Source: Bacillota bacterium | GTDB lineage: Bacteria; Bacillota; Clostridia; Christensenellales; Aristaeellaceae | DNA length: 64,000 nucleotides | NCBI GenBank assembly: GCA_023411395.1 | Contig: JAEYOV010000013.1 | Span: forward strand, 1 to 64,000 | Reading direction: 5' to 3' | In this document: positions 52,549-60,991 of the stretch, piece by piece | How positions within the stretch are numbered: the stretch's first letter is position 1 | Layout of the letters: each line of letters starts with the position of its first letter | The notes under the pieces: model-generated | Seen by the model: only the letters and a program-made list of their open reading frames with translations | What the model was told of the DNA's origin: nothing | The model's database searches: none | Translations under genes and position numbers: made by a program

Positions 52549-54036
52549 ATGGCAAGGCCGGCATTCATGGAAGCAAAGAGGTTGAGCGAAACGGGAGAAT
52601 ATACGATTCTGCCAATGAGTTGCGAACTGTATTCCGACTGCACCACTCCCATCGAAGTGTTGCGCAGGCTGAAAAACGCAAGCACCCACTGCTATCTGTT
52701 GGAGTCTGTGGAGAACAGCGAAAAATGGGGCCGCTACACGTTTCTGGGGTATGACCCCCAAATGGAACTGACGTGCACAAACGGCAAGGCGGAGACCCGC
52801 AAGGGTTCCACCGTTATCGTGAAAACAGATCATCCCGGCGAAATGATCCGCAAGGTTTTGGCGGATCACCGAAGCCCGCGCTTTGACTCCCTTCCCCCCT
52901 TCACCGGCGGCCTGGTGGGCTACTTTTCCTACGATTACATCCAGTATTCGGAGCCTTCCCTTAAATTGGACGCGGAGGACGGGGAGGGCTTCAAGGATGT
53001 TGACCTGATGCTTTTTGACAAGGTGGTTGCCTTTGACAGCTTCCGGCACAAGATCATCCTGATCGTGAACATCAAATGTGATGATATCGAAACGGAATAC
53101 AGCCGCGGGGAAGCGGAGCTTGCAAGCATGAGGCGGCTTGTACTCGGCGGCGCGCCTTGCGTGGATATGCCAGGCAGGCTGACGTCACCCTTCCGCCACC
53201 TCTTTGACAGGGAAGGCTATTGCGCCATGGTCAGGAAAGCCAAGGAATACATCCGCGACGGGGATATATTCCAGGCGGTGCTGTCCAACCGGCTGGACGC
53301 GGATTTTGAGGGGAGTCTGCTGGACACCTACCGGGTGCTTAGAACCACCAACCCTTCGCCGTATATGTTTTACTTTTCCAGCGATGACATCGAGATCGCC
53401 GGAGCTTCCCCGGAAACGCTTGTCAAGCTGGAAAACAACATCCTGCACACCTTCCCCCTGGCGGGCACCCGCCCCCGCGGCGAGACGGAGGAGGAGGACA
53501 AAAGGCTTGAATCCGAGCTTTTGGCCGATGAAAAGGAGCGCGCCGAGCACAACATGCTGGTGGACCTGGGGCGCAACGACTTAGGGAAAATCAGCGTTTT
53601 CGGCAGCGTCGCGGTGGAGCGGTACATGATCGTCGAGCGGTTTTCCCATGTCATGCACATCGGTTCTACCGTCCGCGGAACCCTCCGGCCCGACCGGGAC
53701 GCTTTAAGCGCCGTGGAGGCGGTGCTGCCGGCAGGAACGCTTTCCGGCGCGCCTAAGATCCGCGCCGCGCAAATCATCAACGAACTGGAAAACAACAAGC
53801 GCGGCATTTACGGCGGCGCCATCGGCTATATCGATTTTACGGGGAACCTGGACACCTGCATCGCCATCCGCATTGCCTTCAAAAAAAACGGCAAGGTGTT
53901 TATCCGCTCGGGCGCCGGCATCGTGGCCGGCAGCGTGCCGGAAAACGAATACCAGGAATGCTTGAACAAGGCCAAGGCCGTGATGCGGGCGCTTTACATA
54001 GCGCAGGAGGGGATTGACGATGATTGTTCTGATTGA
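52549..54036 (+). CDS. trpE: Anthranilate synthase component I
   Basis: A 495-residue chorismate-using enzyme that makes anthranilate with TrpG. The N-terminal half carries the tryptophan-feedback region (LLESVENSEKWGRYTFLG); the C-terminal catalytic domain has AGTRPRGETEEED, DLGRNDLGK, LPAGTLSGAPK and IRSGAGIVAGSVPENEY. ATG 52549 is chosen with AAAGG upstream; ATG 52531 is also in frame but sits too close to its GAAGG. First gene of a complete trp operon; its stop overlaps trpG. Confidence 0.95.
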   Translation: MARPAFMEAKRLSETGEYTILPMSCELYSDCTTPIEVLRRLKNASTHCYLLESVENSEKWGRYTFLGYDPQMELTCTNGKAETRKGSTVIVKTDHPGEMIRKVLADHRSPRFDSLPPFTGGLVGYFSYDYIQYSEPSLKLDAEDGEGFKDVDLMLFDKVVAFDSFRHKIILIVNIKCDDIETEYSRGEAELASMRRLVLGGAPCVDMPGRLTSPFRHLFDREGYCAMVRKAKEYIRDGDIFQAVLSNRLDADFEGSLLDTYRVLRTTNPSPYMFYFSSDDIEIAGASPETLVKLENNILHTFPLAGTRPRGETEEEDKRLESELLADEKERAEHNMLVDLGRNDLGKISVFGSVAVERYMIVERFSHVMHIGSTVRGTLRPDRDALSAVEAVLPAGTLSGAPKIRAAQIINELENNKRGIYGGAIGYIDFTGNLDTCIAIRIAFKKNGKVFIRSGAGIVAGSVPENEYQECLNKAKAVMRALYIAQEGIDDDCSD

Positions 54037-54586
54037 CAACTACGACAGCTTTTCCTACAACCTGTACCAGTTCGTGGGTTCAATAAATCCGGACATCCGC
54101 GTCATCCGTAACGATGAACTGAACGTGAAGCAAATTCAGAATTTGCAACCATCCCACATCATTCTGTCCCCCGGGCCGGGCTACCCCAAGGACGCGGGTG
54201 TATGCGAGGACGCTGCCAGGGAGCTTGGGAAGGAGGTCAAGCTGCTTGGCGTATGCCTGGGCCACCAGGCCGTTTGCGAAGCCTTCGGCGCGGCCATCTC
54301 CCACGCAAAGGAGCTGATGCACGGCCGGCAGTCGGAAATCTGGCTAGACCCCGCCTGCCCGCTGTTTGCGGGTTTGCCCCCCGTGATCAGTGCAGGGCGG
54401 TACCATTCCCTCGCGGCCACGCGGGACACCATCCCGGATTGCCTGTTTGTCACTGCGGAAACGGCGGATCGTGAGGTGATGGCCGTCATGCACAGGGAGT
54501 ACCCCATCTTCGGCTTGCAGTTCCATCCGGAATCCATTCTGACGCCGGAGGGGATGCAAATCATACGGAACTTTCTCGCTTTGTGA
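54020..54586 (+). CDS. trpG: Anthranilate synthase glutaminase subunit
   Basis: A 188-residue class I glutamine amidotransferase supplying ammonia to TrpE. The catalytic cysteine is C79 (GVCLGHQAV), with His and Glu in QFHPESILT near the end. ATG 54020 overlaps the trpE end by 17 bases and has GGAGGGG upstream. No fused phosphoribosyltransferase is present; that activity is the next gene. Confidence 0.95.
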   Translation: MIVLIDNYDSFSYNLYQFVGSINPDIRVIRNDELNVKQIQNLQPSHIILSPGPGYPKDAGVCEDAARELGKEVKLLGVCLGHQAVCEAFGAAISHAKELMHGRQSEIWLDPACPLFAGLPPVISAGRYHSLAATRDTIPDCLFVTAETADREVMAVMHREYPIFGLQFHPESILTPEGMQIIRNFLAL

Positions 54587-54598
54587 AAGGAGACGAAC

Positions 54599-55624
54599 AT
54601 GATCAGAGAAGCAACCGTGAAACTGATGGGAAGGGAAAACCTTACCTATGGCGAGGCCATGGCCGTGATGGATGAGATCATGAACGGGGTGCCTTCGCAG
54701 GTTCAAATGGCGGCATTCCTCACGGCGCTTTCCGCCAAGGGGGAAACCATTGAGGAGATCACCGCCTGCGCCGCCGGGATGCGTGCCCACGCCACGCGGG
54801 TGGATCATGATCTTGACCTGTTGGAGATCGTGGGAACAGGGGGTGACGGCGCGAACACCTTCAACATTTCCACAACGTCCTCCATCGTGATCGCGTCCTC
54901 CGGCATCAAGGTAGCCAAGCACGGCAACCGGGCCGCCTCCTCCAAATGCGGCGCGGCGGACTGCCTGGAGGCGCTGGGGGTGAAAATCAGCCTGACGCCC
55001 AGAAAATGTGTGGAGCTGCTGGAAACCATCGGCATCTGCTTTTTCTTCGCGCAGCGCTATCATGCCTCCATGAAGCATGTCGCCCCGGTACGCAGGGAAC
55101 TGGGCGTGCGCACCGTGTTCAATCTCCTGGGTCCTTTAACCAACCCCGCTTTGGCAAGCAGGCAGGTTCTCGGTGTGTATTCCGGGGCGCTTGTTCATCC
55201 CCTCGCCAAAGTGCTTTCAAACCTTGGCGTCAAAAGGGGGATGGTGGTGTACGGCCAGGACGGGCTGGATGAGATCTCCGTATCCGCCCCGACGACCGTC
55301 TGTGAATTCCGGGATGGCGTATTTGTGACTTACGTGATCCGGCCTGAGGATTTTGGTTTTGCATCCCGCAGCAAAGCCGATTTGATGGGCGGCACGCCCT
55401 GTGACAACGCGTCCATCACGCTGGATATTTTAAGCGGCGCGAGAGGGCCGAAACGGGAAGCGGTGCTTTTAAACGCCGGCGCGGGGCTTTACGTTGGCGG
55501 GAAGACGGATTCGCTTGCAGATGCTGTGATGCTTGCCGCAGAGCTGATAGACAGCGGGAAGGCAAGGGAAAAGCTTGCGGAGTTTGTGGTAGCGTCCAAC
55601 AGCGGCGAGGAATGTATCCTATGA
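54599..55624 (+). CDS. trpD: Anthranilate phosphoribosyltransferase
   Basis: A 341-residue enzyme joining anthranilate to PRPP. Motifs are GTGGDGANTFNISTTSSIV, KHGNRAASSKCGAAD and RRELGVRTVFNLLGPLTNPA, standard for the family. ATG 54599 follows AAAGGAGA. It lies 12 bases after trpG; its stop overlaps the start of trpC. Confidence 0.96.
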   Translation: MIREATVKLMGRENLTYGEAMAVMDEIMNGVPSQVQMAAFLTALSAKGETIEEITACAAGMRAHATRVDHDLDLLEIVGTGGDGANTFNISTTSSIVIASSGIKVAKHGNRAASSKCGAADCLEALGVKISLTPRKCVELLETIGICFFFAQRYHASMKHVAPVRRELGVRTVFNLLGPLTNPALASRQVLGVYSGALVHPLAKVLSNLGVKRGMVVYGQDGLDEISVSAPTTVCEFRDGVFVTYVIRPEDFGFASRSKADLMGGTPCDNASITLDILSGARGPKREAVLLNAGAGLYVGGKTDSLADAVMLAAELIDSGKAREKLAEFVVASNSGEECIL

Positions 55625-56403
55625 TTCTTGAAGATATCGCGGCCCATGCCGCAAGACGTGTGGCTCAGGCCAAGGAAAAGATCGGCCCGGAGGAAATGCG
55701 TTTGGCCGCCCTGGATATGCCCAGGGGGGATTTCCGCTTTGAACGCACGCTAAAATGCGGGCGCATGGCCTTTATCTGCGAAGTGAAAAAGGCTTCTCCC
55801 TCAAGAGGGATCATCGATCCGGAATTTCCCTACCGCGAAATCGCCAGGGAATACGAGGCCGCCGGAGCCGACTGCGTATCCTGCCTGACAGAGCCGGAAT
55901 GGTTCCTTGGCTCCGACAGGATTTTTTGCGAAATCAGGGGAGACATTTCGCTTCCCATGCTCCGCAAGGACTTTACCGTGGATGAATACCAAATCTACGA
56001 AACGAAGCGCATGGGCGCCGACGCGGTGCTGCTGATATGCGCGCTGCTGGACACAAATACGTTGGCGAAGTATCTTGTCCTATGCGATGATCTTGGCATT
56101 TCAGCGCTTGTGGAAACCCATGATGAGGCGGAAATACGATCGGCGGTATCCGCCGGCGCGCGCCTTTTAGGCGTCAACAACAGGAATTTGAAGGATTTCA
56201 CCGTGGATCTTTCCAATGCCACACGGCTTCGGGACAAAATACCGCCCCAGGCTTTGTTCGTGGCGGAATCCGGCGTGCGCACACTTTCTGATGCGGCTTT
56301 ATTGAAAGCGGCCGGCGCGGACGCGATACTCATCGGGGAGGCGCTGATGCGGGCGGCGGACAAAGGCGCAATGCTTTCGGCCTTTCGGGAGGCGGTACAA
56401 TGA
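55621..56403 (+). CDS. trpC: Indole-3-glycerol phosphate synthase
   Basis: A 260-residue TIM-barrel enzyme. It has FICEVKKASPSRGII, VLLICALLD, LLGVNNRNLKDFTVDL and AVESGV-like VAESGVRT, including the catalytic lysines and glutamates of TrpC. ATG 55621 overlaps the trpD stop (ATGA); the ATG at 55612 is too close to GAGGA. Confidence 0.96.
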   Translation: MILEDIAAHAARRVAQAKEKIGPEEMRLAALDMPRGDFRFERTLKCGRMAFICEVKKASPSRGIIDPEFPYREIAREYEAAGADCVSCLTEPEWFLGSDRIFCEIRGDISLPMLRKDFTVDEYQIYETKRMGADAVLLICALLDTNTLAKYLVLCDDLGISALVETHDEAEIRSAVSAGARLLGVNNRNLKDFTVDLSNATRLRDKIPPQALFVAESGVRTLSDAALLKAAGADAILIGEALMRAADKGAMLSAFREAVQ

Positions 56404-57008
56404 GCGGCGCGAAAATCAAGATTTGCGGGCTGACAAGGACCTGCGACGCGGAATATGTAAATCTCGCCATGCCGGATTATGCGGGATTTGTCTTCTGTGA
56501 TAAGAGCCGCCGGAATATTGCCTTTGAGCAAGCGAAACAGCTTCGCCAGGCGTTGCATCCGGCCATACAAACCGTTGGCGTGTTTGTGAACGAATCCATG
56601 GAACAAATCGCTTCGCTGTATTGGGAGGGTATCATCACCATCATCCAACTTCACGGCAGCGAAGACGCTGATTCTATCGCAAAGCTCAGAGCTCTGGTTC
56701 CGGACGCGGAAATATGGAAGGCATTTCCCATCCGTTCGGAAAAGGATGTGCGGGACGCGGAGGAATGCGCGGCGGACATGGTACTGCTGGACAGCGGCGG
56801 CGGCACGGGCAAGCCGTTTGATTGGTCTCTGATAGAGGGCTTTCCCCGCCTGTTTGTGCTCGCCGGGGGTCTTAATCCGGAAAACATTGCGGAAGCGGTA
56901 GGCCGCTTTCACCCCTATGCGGTGGACGTAAGCACCGGCGTGGAAAAGGACGGGTTCAAGGACTTTCAAAAAATCATGGCGGCGGTGAAAGCCGCAAGAG
57001 GGAGGTAA
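56400..57008 (+). CDS. trpF: Phosphoribosylanthranilate isomerase
   Basis: A 202-residue TIM-barrel isomerase starting with KICGLTRTCDAEY (Cys general base) and ending with AVDVSTGVEKDGFKD, where the Asp general acid and phosphate loop lie. The start overlaps the trpC stop (ATGA). It works between TrpD and TrpC. Confidence 0.95.
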   Translation: MSGAKIKICGLTRTCDAEYVNLAMPDYAGFVFCDKSRRNIAFEQAKQLRQALHPAIQTVGVFVNESMEQIASLYWEGIITIIQLHGSEDADSIAKLRALVPDAEIWKAFPIRSEKDVRDAEECAADMVLLDSGGGTGKPFDWSLIEGFPRLFVLAGGLNPENIAEAVGRFHPYAVDVSTGVEKDGFKDFQKIMAAVKAARGR

Positions 57009-57011
57009 AGC

Positions 57012-58196
57012 ATGTCCAAAGGCAGGTTTGGGCAGCACGGCGGCCAGTATATTCCCGAAACGCTGATGAACGCCGTGATCGAACTGGAGGAGGCGTACAA
57101 CCATTATAAGGAGGACCCGGCGTTTCATGCGGAGCTTGATGACCTGTTCCAAAACTATGCCGGAAGGCCGTCCCTTCTCTATTTTGCCAAGAAAATGACA
57201 TTGGACCTTGGCGGAGCGAATGTTTATCTGAAGCGGGAAGACCTCAACCATACCGGGGCGCACAAGATTAACAACGTGCTGGGGCAAACGCTGCTGGCCA
57301 AGAAGATGGGCAAAACGCGGGTGATCGCCGAAACAGGCGCCGGCCAGCATGGCGTGGCCACCGCCACCGCCGCGGCGCTCATGGGCCTTACATGCGAAAT
57401 CTTCATGGGGGAGGAAGACACCAAGCGTCAGGCGCTGAACGTATACAAGATGCGGCTTCTGGGCGCCAAAGTCCACCCGGTTACATCGGGCACGGCGACG
57501 CTGAAGGACGCGGTGTCCGAAACCATGCGGGAATGGACGAGCCGCATGGATGATACACACTATGTGTTGGGCTCGGTGATGGGGCCGCATCCGTTTCCCA
57601 CCATTGTAAGGGATTTTCAATCGGTTATCTCCAAGGAAATCAAGGAACAACTCCTTCAAAAGGAAGGCCGGCTCCCCGACGCGGTGCTTGCCTGCGTCGG
57701 CGGCGGCTCCAACGCCATCGGCGCGTTTTATCACTTCTTGGGCGATAACTCGGTCAGGCTTATCGGCTGCGAGGCGGCCGGCAGGGGCGTTGATACCTTT
57801 GAGACGGCGGCGACCATCTTAACGGGGAAGCCGGGCATCTTCCACGGCATGAAATCCTACTTCTGCCAGGACAGGTACGGTCAAATTGCACCGGTCTATT
57901 CCATTTCCGCAGGGCTCGACTACCCCGGCGTCGGCCCGGAGCATGCCTACCTTCACGATACAGGCCGTGCGGAGTATGTGGCCGTCACCGATGACGAGGC
58001 GGTGGACGCCTTCGAGTACCTGTCAAGAACCGAAGGCATCATTCCCGCCATCGAAAGCGCCCATGCCGTGGCCCATGCCATGAAGCTGGCGCCTTTAATG
58101 GGCAAGGGCCAAATCATGGTCATCAACATTTCGGGGCGCGGCGACAAGGATTGCGCCGCCATCGCCCGCTACAGGGGGGAGGATATTTCGGAATGA
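57012..58196 (+). CDS. trpB: Tryptophan synthase beta chain
   Basis: A 394-residue PLP enzyme joining indole and serine. The PLP lysine is K85 in HTGAHKINN, the phosphate-binding loop is CVGGGSNAIG, and GSGTATLKDA-like TSGTATLKDAV is present. It is a conventional TrpB1. The ATG follows GGGAGG and lies 3 bases after trpF. Confidence 0.97.
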   Translation: MSKGRFGQHGGQYIPETLMNAVIELEEAYNHYKEDPAFHAELDDLFQNYAGRPSLLYFAKKMTLDLGGANVYLKREDLNHTGAHKINNVLGQTLLAKKMGKTRVIAETGAGQHGVATATAAALMGLTCEIFMGEEDTKRQALNVYKMRLLGAKVHPVTSGTATLKDAVSETMREWTSRMDDTHYVLGSVMGPHPFPTIVRDFQSVISKEIKEQLLQKEGRLPDAVLACVGGGSNAIGAFYHFLGDNSVRLIGCEAAGRGVDTFETAATILTGKPGIFHGMKSYFCQDRYGQIAPVYSISAGLDYPGVGPEHAYLHDTGRAEYVAVTDDEAVDAFEYLSRTEGIIPAIESAHAVAHAMKLAPLMGKGQIMVINISGRGDKDCAAIARYRGEDISE

Positions 58197-58975
58197 GCAA
58201 TATCAAGAAAGCCTTCAAGAATGGCAAGGCGTTTATTACGTTTTTGACCTGCGGGGACCCGGATCTTGAGACAACCGAAAAGCTGATTTTGGCGATGGCC
58301 GCCGCCGGGGCGGATATCATAGAGCTTGGCATACCGTTTTCCGATCCGACTGCGGAAGGCCCGGTGATCCAGGCGTCCAGCCAGCGGGCGCTTGCAGGCG
58401 GCACAACAGCAGACAAAATATTCGACATGGTCCGCCGCGTGAGAAAAACAATTGATATCCCCTTGGCGTTCATGACCTATGCCAACGTGGTGTTTTCCTA
58501 TGGGAGGGAAGCGTTTTTGAAAACGGCCGCCGAAATCGGCATGGATGGCCTGATCCTACCGGACGTGCCCTTTGAGGAAAAAAACGATTTTGCGCCGCTG
58601 TGCAAGCGTTACGGCCTGGATTTCATCTCCCTGGTGGCGCCGACTTCCAAGGAGCGTATCAAAAAAATCGCCGGGGAGGCGGAGGGCTTTGTATACTGCG
58701 TCTCCTCCCTTGGCGTGACTGGCATGAGAAGCGAGATCACCTCGGATATAGGCGCAATGGTCAGGCTTGTTCACGAATCGCAAAACATTCCCGCTGCGGT
58801 CGGCTTCGGCATCTCCACGCCCCTTAAGGCGGCGGAAATGGCCCTAAAGGCCGACGGCGTGATCGTGGGTTCCGCAATCGTCAGGCTCATCGGGCAATAT
58901 GGCAGGGATTCCGTAGTCCCTGTATCGGAATACGTCAGGGAAATGGCAGCGGCTGTACATGGATTACAGCCGTAG
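58193..58975 (+). CDS. trpA: Tryptophan synthase alpha chain
   Basis: A 260-residue TIM-barrel lyase releasing indole from indole-3-glycerol phosphate. The catalytic Glu is E44 in IIELGIPFSDPT. The nearby conserved Asp of the ADGP motif is Glu here (TAEGP, E55). The phosphate loop is VGFGISTP, and GVTGMRSE is present. The ATG overlaps the trpB stop (ATGA), with GGGGGAGG upstream. It ends the operon; no clear T-run terminator follows. Confidence 0.95.
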   Translation: MSNIKKAFKNGKAFITFLTCGDPDLETTEKLILAMAAAGADIIELGIPFSDPTAEGPVIQASSQRALAGGTTADKIFDMVRRVRKTIDIPLAFMTYANVVFSYGREAFLKTAAEIGMDGLILPDVPFEEKNDFAPLCKRYGLDFISLVAPTSKERIKKIAGEAEGFVYCVSSLGVTGMRSEITSDIGAMVRLVHESQNIPAAVGFGISTPLKAAEMALKADGVIVGSAIVRLIGQYGRDSVVPVSEYVREMAAAVHGLQP

Positions 58976-59004
58976 GAAGAATGAACAACCCGTTTCCATC
59001 AGAT

Positions 59005-60153
59005 TTACCATTCGGCAACGGTGCCGTCGAAATTGCGCCAGACGGGGTTTTTCCAGTTGTGGCCCGCTTTCGCGGCCTCGATAAGCTTTTGCTCGTCCAC
59101 CTCAATGCCCAGCCCCGGTTTTTGCGGCACGCCGATAAAGCCGTTTTGGTAGGCAAAAGGCGTCCTGTCCTTCAAATAATCCATCAGGTCGCTGCCCTGG
59201 TTATAATGGATGCCCAGGCTTTGTTCCTGGATGAACACATTGGGCGTACAAAAATCAAGCTGCACGCAGCTTGCCAGCGCCACCGGCCCCAGCGGGCAAT
59301 GCGGCGCCACCGCCACGTCAAAGGCTTCCGCCATGGTAGCGATCTTCCTGCATTCGGAAATCCCCCCGGCGTGGGAAAGGTCTGGCTGGATGATGTCCAC
59401 ATACCCTTCCGTCAAAAGCTTCTTGAAATCCCACCGGCTGAACATCCGCTCCCCCGTGGCGATGGGGGTTGCGGTGTATTTGGTGATCTCCCGCAGCGCC
59501 TCAATGTTTTCGGAAAGGACAGGTTCCTCTATAAACATCAGGTGGTATGGGTCAAGCTCCTTGGCCAGCACCTTGGCCATGCTCTTGTGCACCCGGCCGT
59601 GGAAATCCACAGCAACGTCCAGGTCGTATCCCAGCGCGTCGCGGATCACGCCCACCCGGTCCAAAACCTGCTGCACCTTTTTGAAGGAGTCGATATAATG
59701 CATCTCCTCCGTGGCGTTCATCTTCACGGCGGAATAGCCCTGGCTGTATTTTTCTTTTGCCGACGCGGCAATGTCGCTGGGCCTGTCCCCGCCGATCCAG
59801 CAGTAGACCTTTAGCCTGTCCCGGCACTTGCCGCCCAAGAGCTGGTACACCGGCGCACCCATAACCTTGCCTTTGATGTCCCACAGCGCCTGGTCGATGC
59901 CGGCGATGGCACTCATCACCTCCGGGCCGCCCCGGTAGAAGCCGCCCCGGTACATCACCTGCCACAAATCCTCGATATCCATGGGGTCCTTCCCCATAAA
60001 ACAGGTTTGCAGTTCCTCCACGGCAGCCTTCACCGTGGCCGCCCGGCCCTCCACCACCGGCTCGCCCCAGCCCAGGACGCCTTCGTCCGTCTCAAGCTTC
60101 AAAAACAGCCAGCGGGGCGCGGCGGGATACAGTGTAAAGCCCGTAATCTTCAT
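59005..60153 (-). CDS. dgoD: D-galactonate dehydratase
   Basis: A 382-residue enolase-superfamily enzyme dehydrating D-galactonate to 2-keto-3-deoxygalactonate. D183, H185, E209, E235 and H285 occupy exactly the positions of the metal ligands and catalytic histidines of E. coli DgoD, and the length is equal. The ATG at 60153 follows AAGGAGGAG on the minus strand; the longer in-frame extension runs antisense through dgoA. It is divergent from the dgoA-dgoK pair, which carry the next steps. Confidence 0.95.
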   Translation of the reverse strand: MKITGFTLYPAAPRWLFLKLETDEGVLGWGEPVVEGRAATVKAAVEELQTCFMGKDPMDIEDLWQVMYRGGFYRGGPEVMSAIAGIDQALWDIKGKVMGAPVYQLLGGKCRDRLKVYCWIGGDRPSDIAASAKEKYSQGYSAVKMNATEEMHYIDSFKKVQQVLDRVGVIRDALGYDLDVAVDFHGRVHKSMAKVLAKELDPYHLMFIEEPVLSENIEALREITKYTATPIATGERMFSRWDFKKLLTEGYVDIIQPDLSHAGGISECRKIATMAEAFDVAVAPHCPLGPVALASCVQLDFCTPNVFIQEQSLGIHYNQGSDLMDYLKDRTPFAYQNGFIGVPQKPGLGIEVDEQKLIEAAKAGHNWKNPVWRNFDGTVAEW

Positions 60154-60173
60154 GGATATACTCCTCCTTGCCG

Positions 60174-60203
60174 ATGATAACGGCTGGCAGTGGATATTCT
60201 CAA
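60174..60203 (-). promoter_or_regulatory. Promoter of dgoD
   Basis: Minus-strand TTGAGA (60198-60203), 18 bases, TATCAT (60174-60179); close to the start codon. Confidence 0.4.
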
Positions 60204-60255
60204 TGGCTTTGCATATTTCCTTCTTGCGGCCTGTTTTCACAAACATGCCCCGCCA

Positions 60256-60281
60256 GGCTTGCAAGTATCCATTGACAAGCC
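60256..60281. promoter_or_regulatory. Operator-like inverted repeat in the dgo control region
   Basis: GGCTTG (60256-60261) and CAAGCC (60276-60281) flank and overlap the -35 box of the dgoA promoter. It is a candidate site for a galactonate-responsive repressor (GntR-type in other bacteria); no such gene is in the window. Confidence 0.35.
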
Positions 60282-60300
60282 GGTGTTGATTTTCTATAGT
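60272..60300 (+). promoter_or_regulatory. Sigma-A promoter of dgoA-dgoK
   Basis: TTGACA (60272-60277), 17 bases, TATAGT (60295-60300). Confidence 0.8.
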
Positions 60301-60322
60301 GTTTTGCAAGGAGGAATGAGTC

Positions 60323-60991
60323 ATGACGCATACGCAGGCGATCGCCCGCCTTGAAAAGGAAAAGCTGGTGGCGATTTTACGGGGGATTAAAGAGGAGGTA
60401 TCTTTGCCCCTGGTGGAGGCGCTGCTTTTGGGCGGAGTGAAAATCCTGGAGTTCACCTTCGACCATGGGGAACCGGGGTATATGGAAAATACATGCAGGA
60501 AGGTGGCCCGGATCAAGGCCGCATTTGATGGTGAACTGCTCCTGGGCTGCGGCACCGTATTGTCCACGGAGGAGGCGGACGCGGCTATTAAGGCCGGTGC
60601 GCAACTGATCATTTCCCCCCATACGGACACGGAGCTGATAAAACATAGCAAGAAGCTGGGTGCGGTATGCATCCCCGGCGCATTCACCCCCACGGAAATC
60701 ATGGCGGCGCATACGGCCGGTGCGGATTATGTGAAGCTTTTTCCCGCAGGCGAGCTGGGCCTTGACTATATCAAAGCCATCCGGGCGCCCCTTGCCCACA
60801 TTCCCCTTCTTGCCGTGGGCGGTGTGAAGTCTGAAAACGTGGCGGATTTTTTAAACGCAGGTGTAAAAGGTTTCGGCGTTGGCAGCCAGTTGGTGGACAG
60901 CAAGGCGCTGAAGGCCGGAGATTACAATAGTATCCGGGAAAGGGCGCTGGCCTTTACAAAAGCCATTGATGCCTGGGAGGGAAAAGCGTGA
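60323..60991 (+). CDS. dgoA: 2-dehydro-3-deoxy-6-phosphogalactonate aldolase (KDPG-aldolase family)
   Basis: A 222-residue class I aldolase. The Schiff-base lysine is K138 in YVKLFPA and the catalytic Glu is E43 in FTFDHGEP. The family also includes Eda (KDPG aldolase); context with dgoD and dgoK favours cleavage of KDP-galactonate to pyruvate and glyceraldehyde-3-phosphate. AAGGAGG precedes ATG 60323. The stop overlaps the dgoK start (GTGA). Confidence 0.88.
   Translation: MTHTQAIARLEKEKLVAILRGIKEEVSLPLVEALLLGGVKILEFTFDHGEPGYMENTCRKVARIKAAFDGELLLGCGTVLSTEEADAAIKAGAQLIISPHTDTELIKHSKKLGAVCIPGAFTPTEIMAAHTAGADYVKLFPAGELGLDYIKAIRAPLAHIPLLAVGGVKSENVADFLNAGVKGFGVGSQLVDSKALKAGDYNSIRERALAFTKAIDAWEGKA

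Noticed and set aside
55995..57734. Open frame of nearly 580 codons opposite trpC-trpB
   Set aside because: Antisense to three certain trp genes, with low-complexity composition.
60154..60702. N-terminal extension of dgoD
   Set aside because: The extension runs antisense through dgoA; the ATG at 60153 has a good ribosome site and gives exactly the E. coli length and residue numbering.
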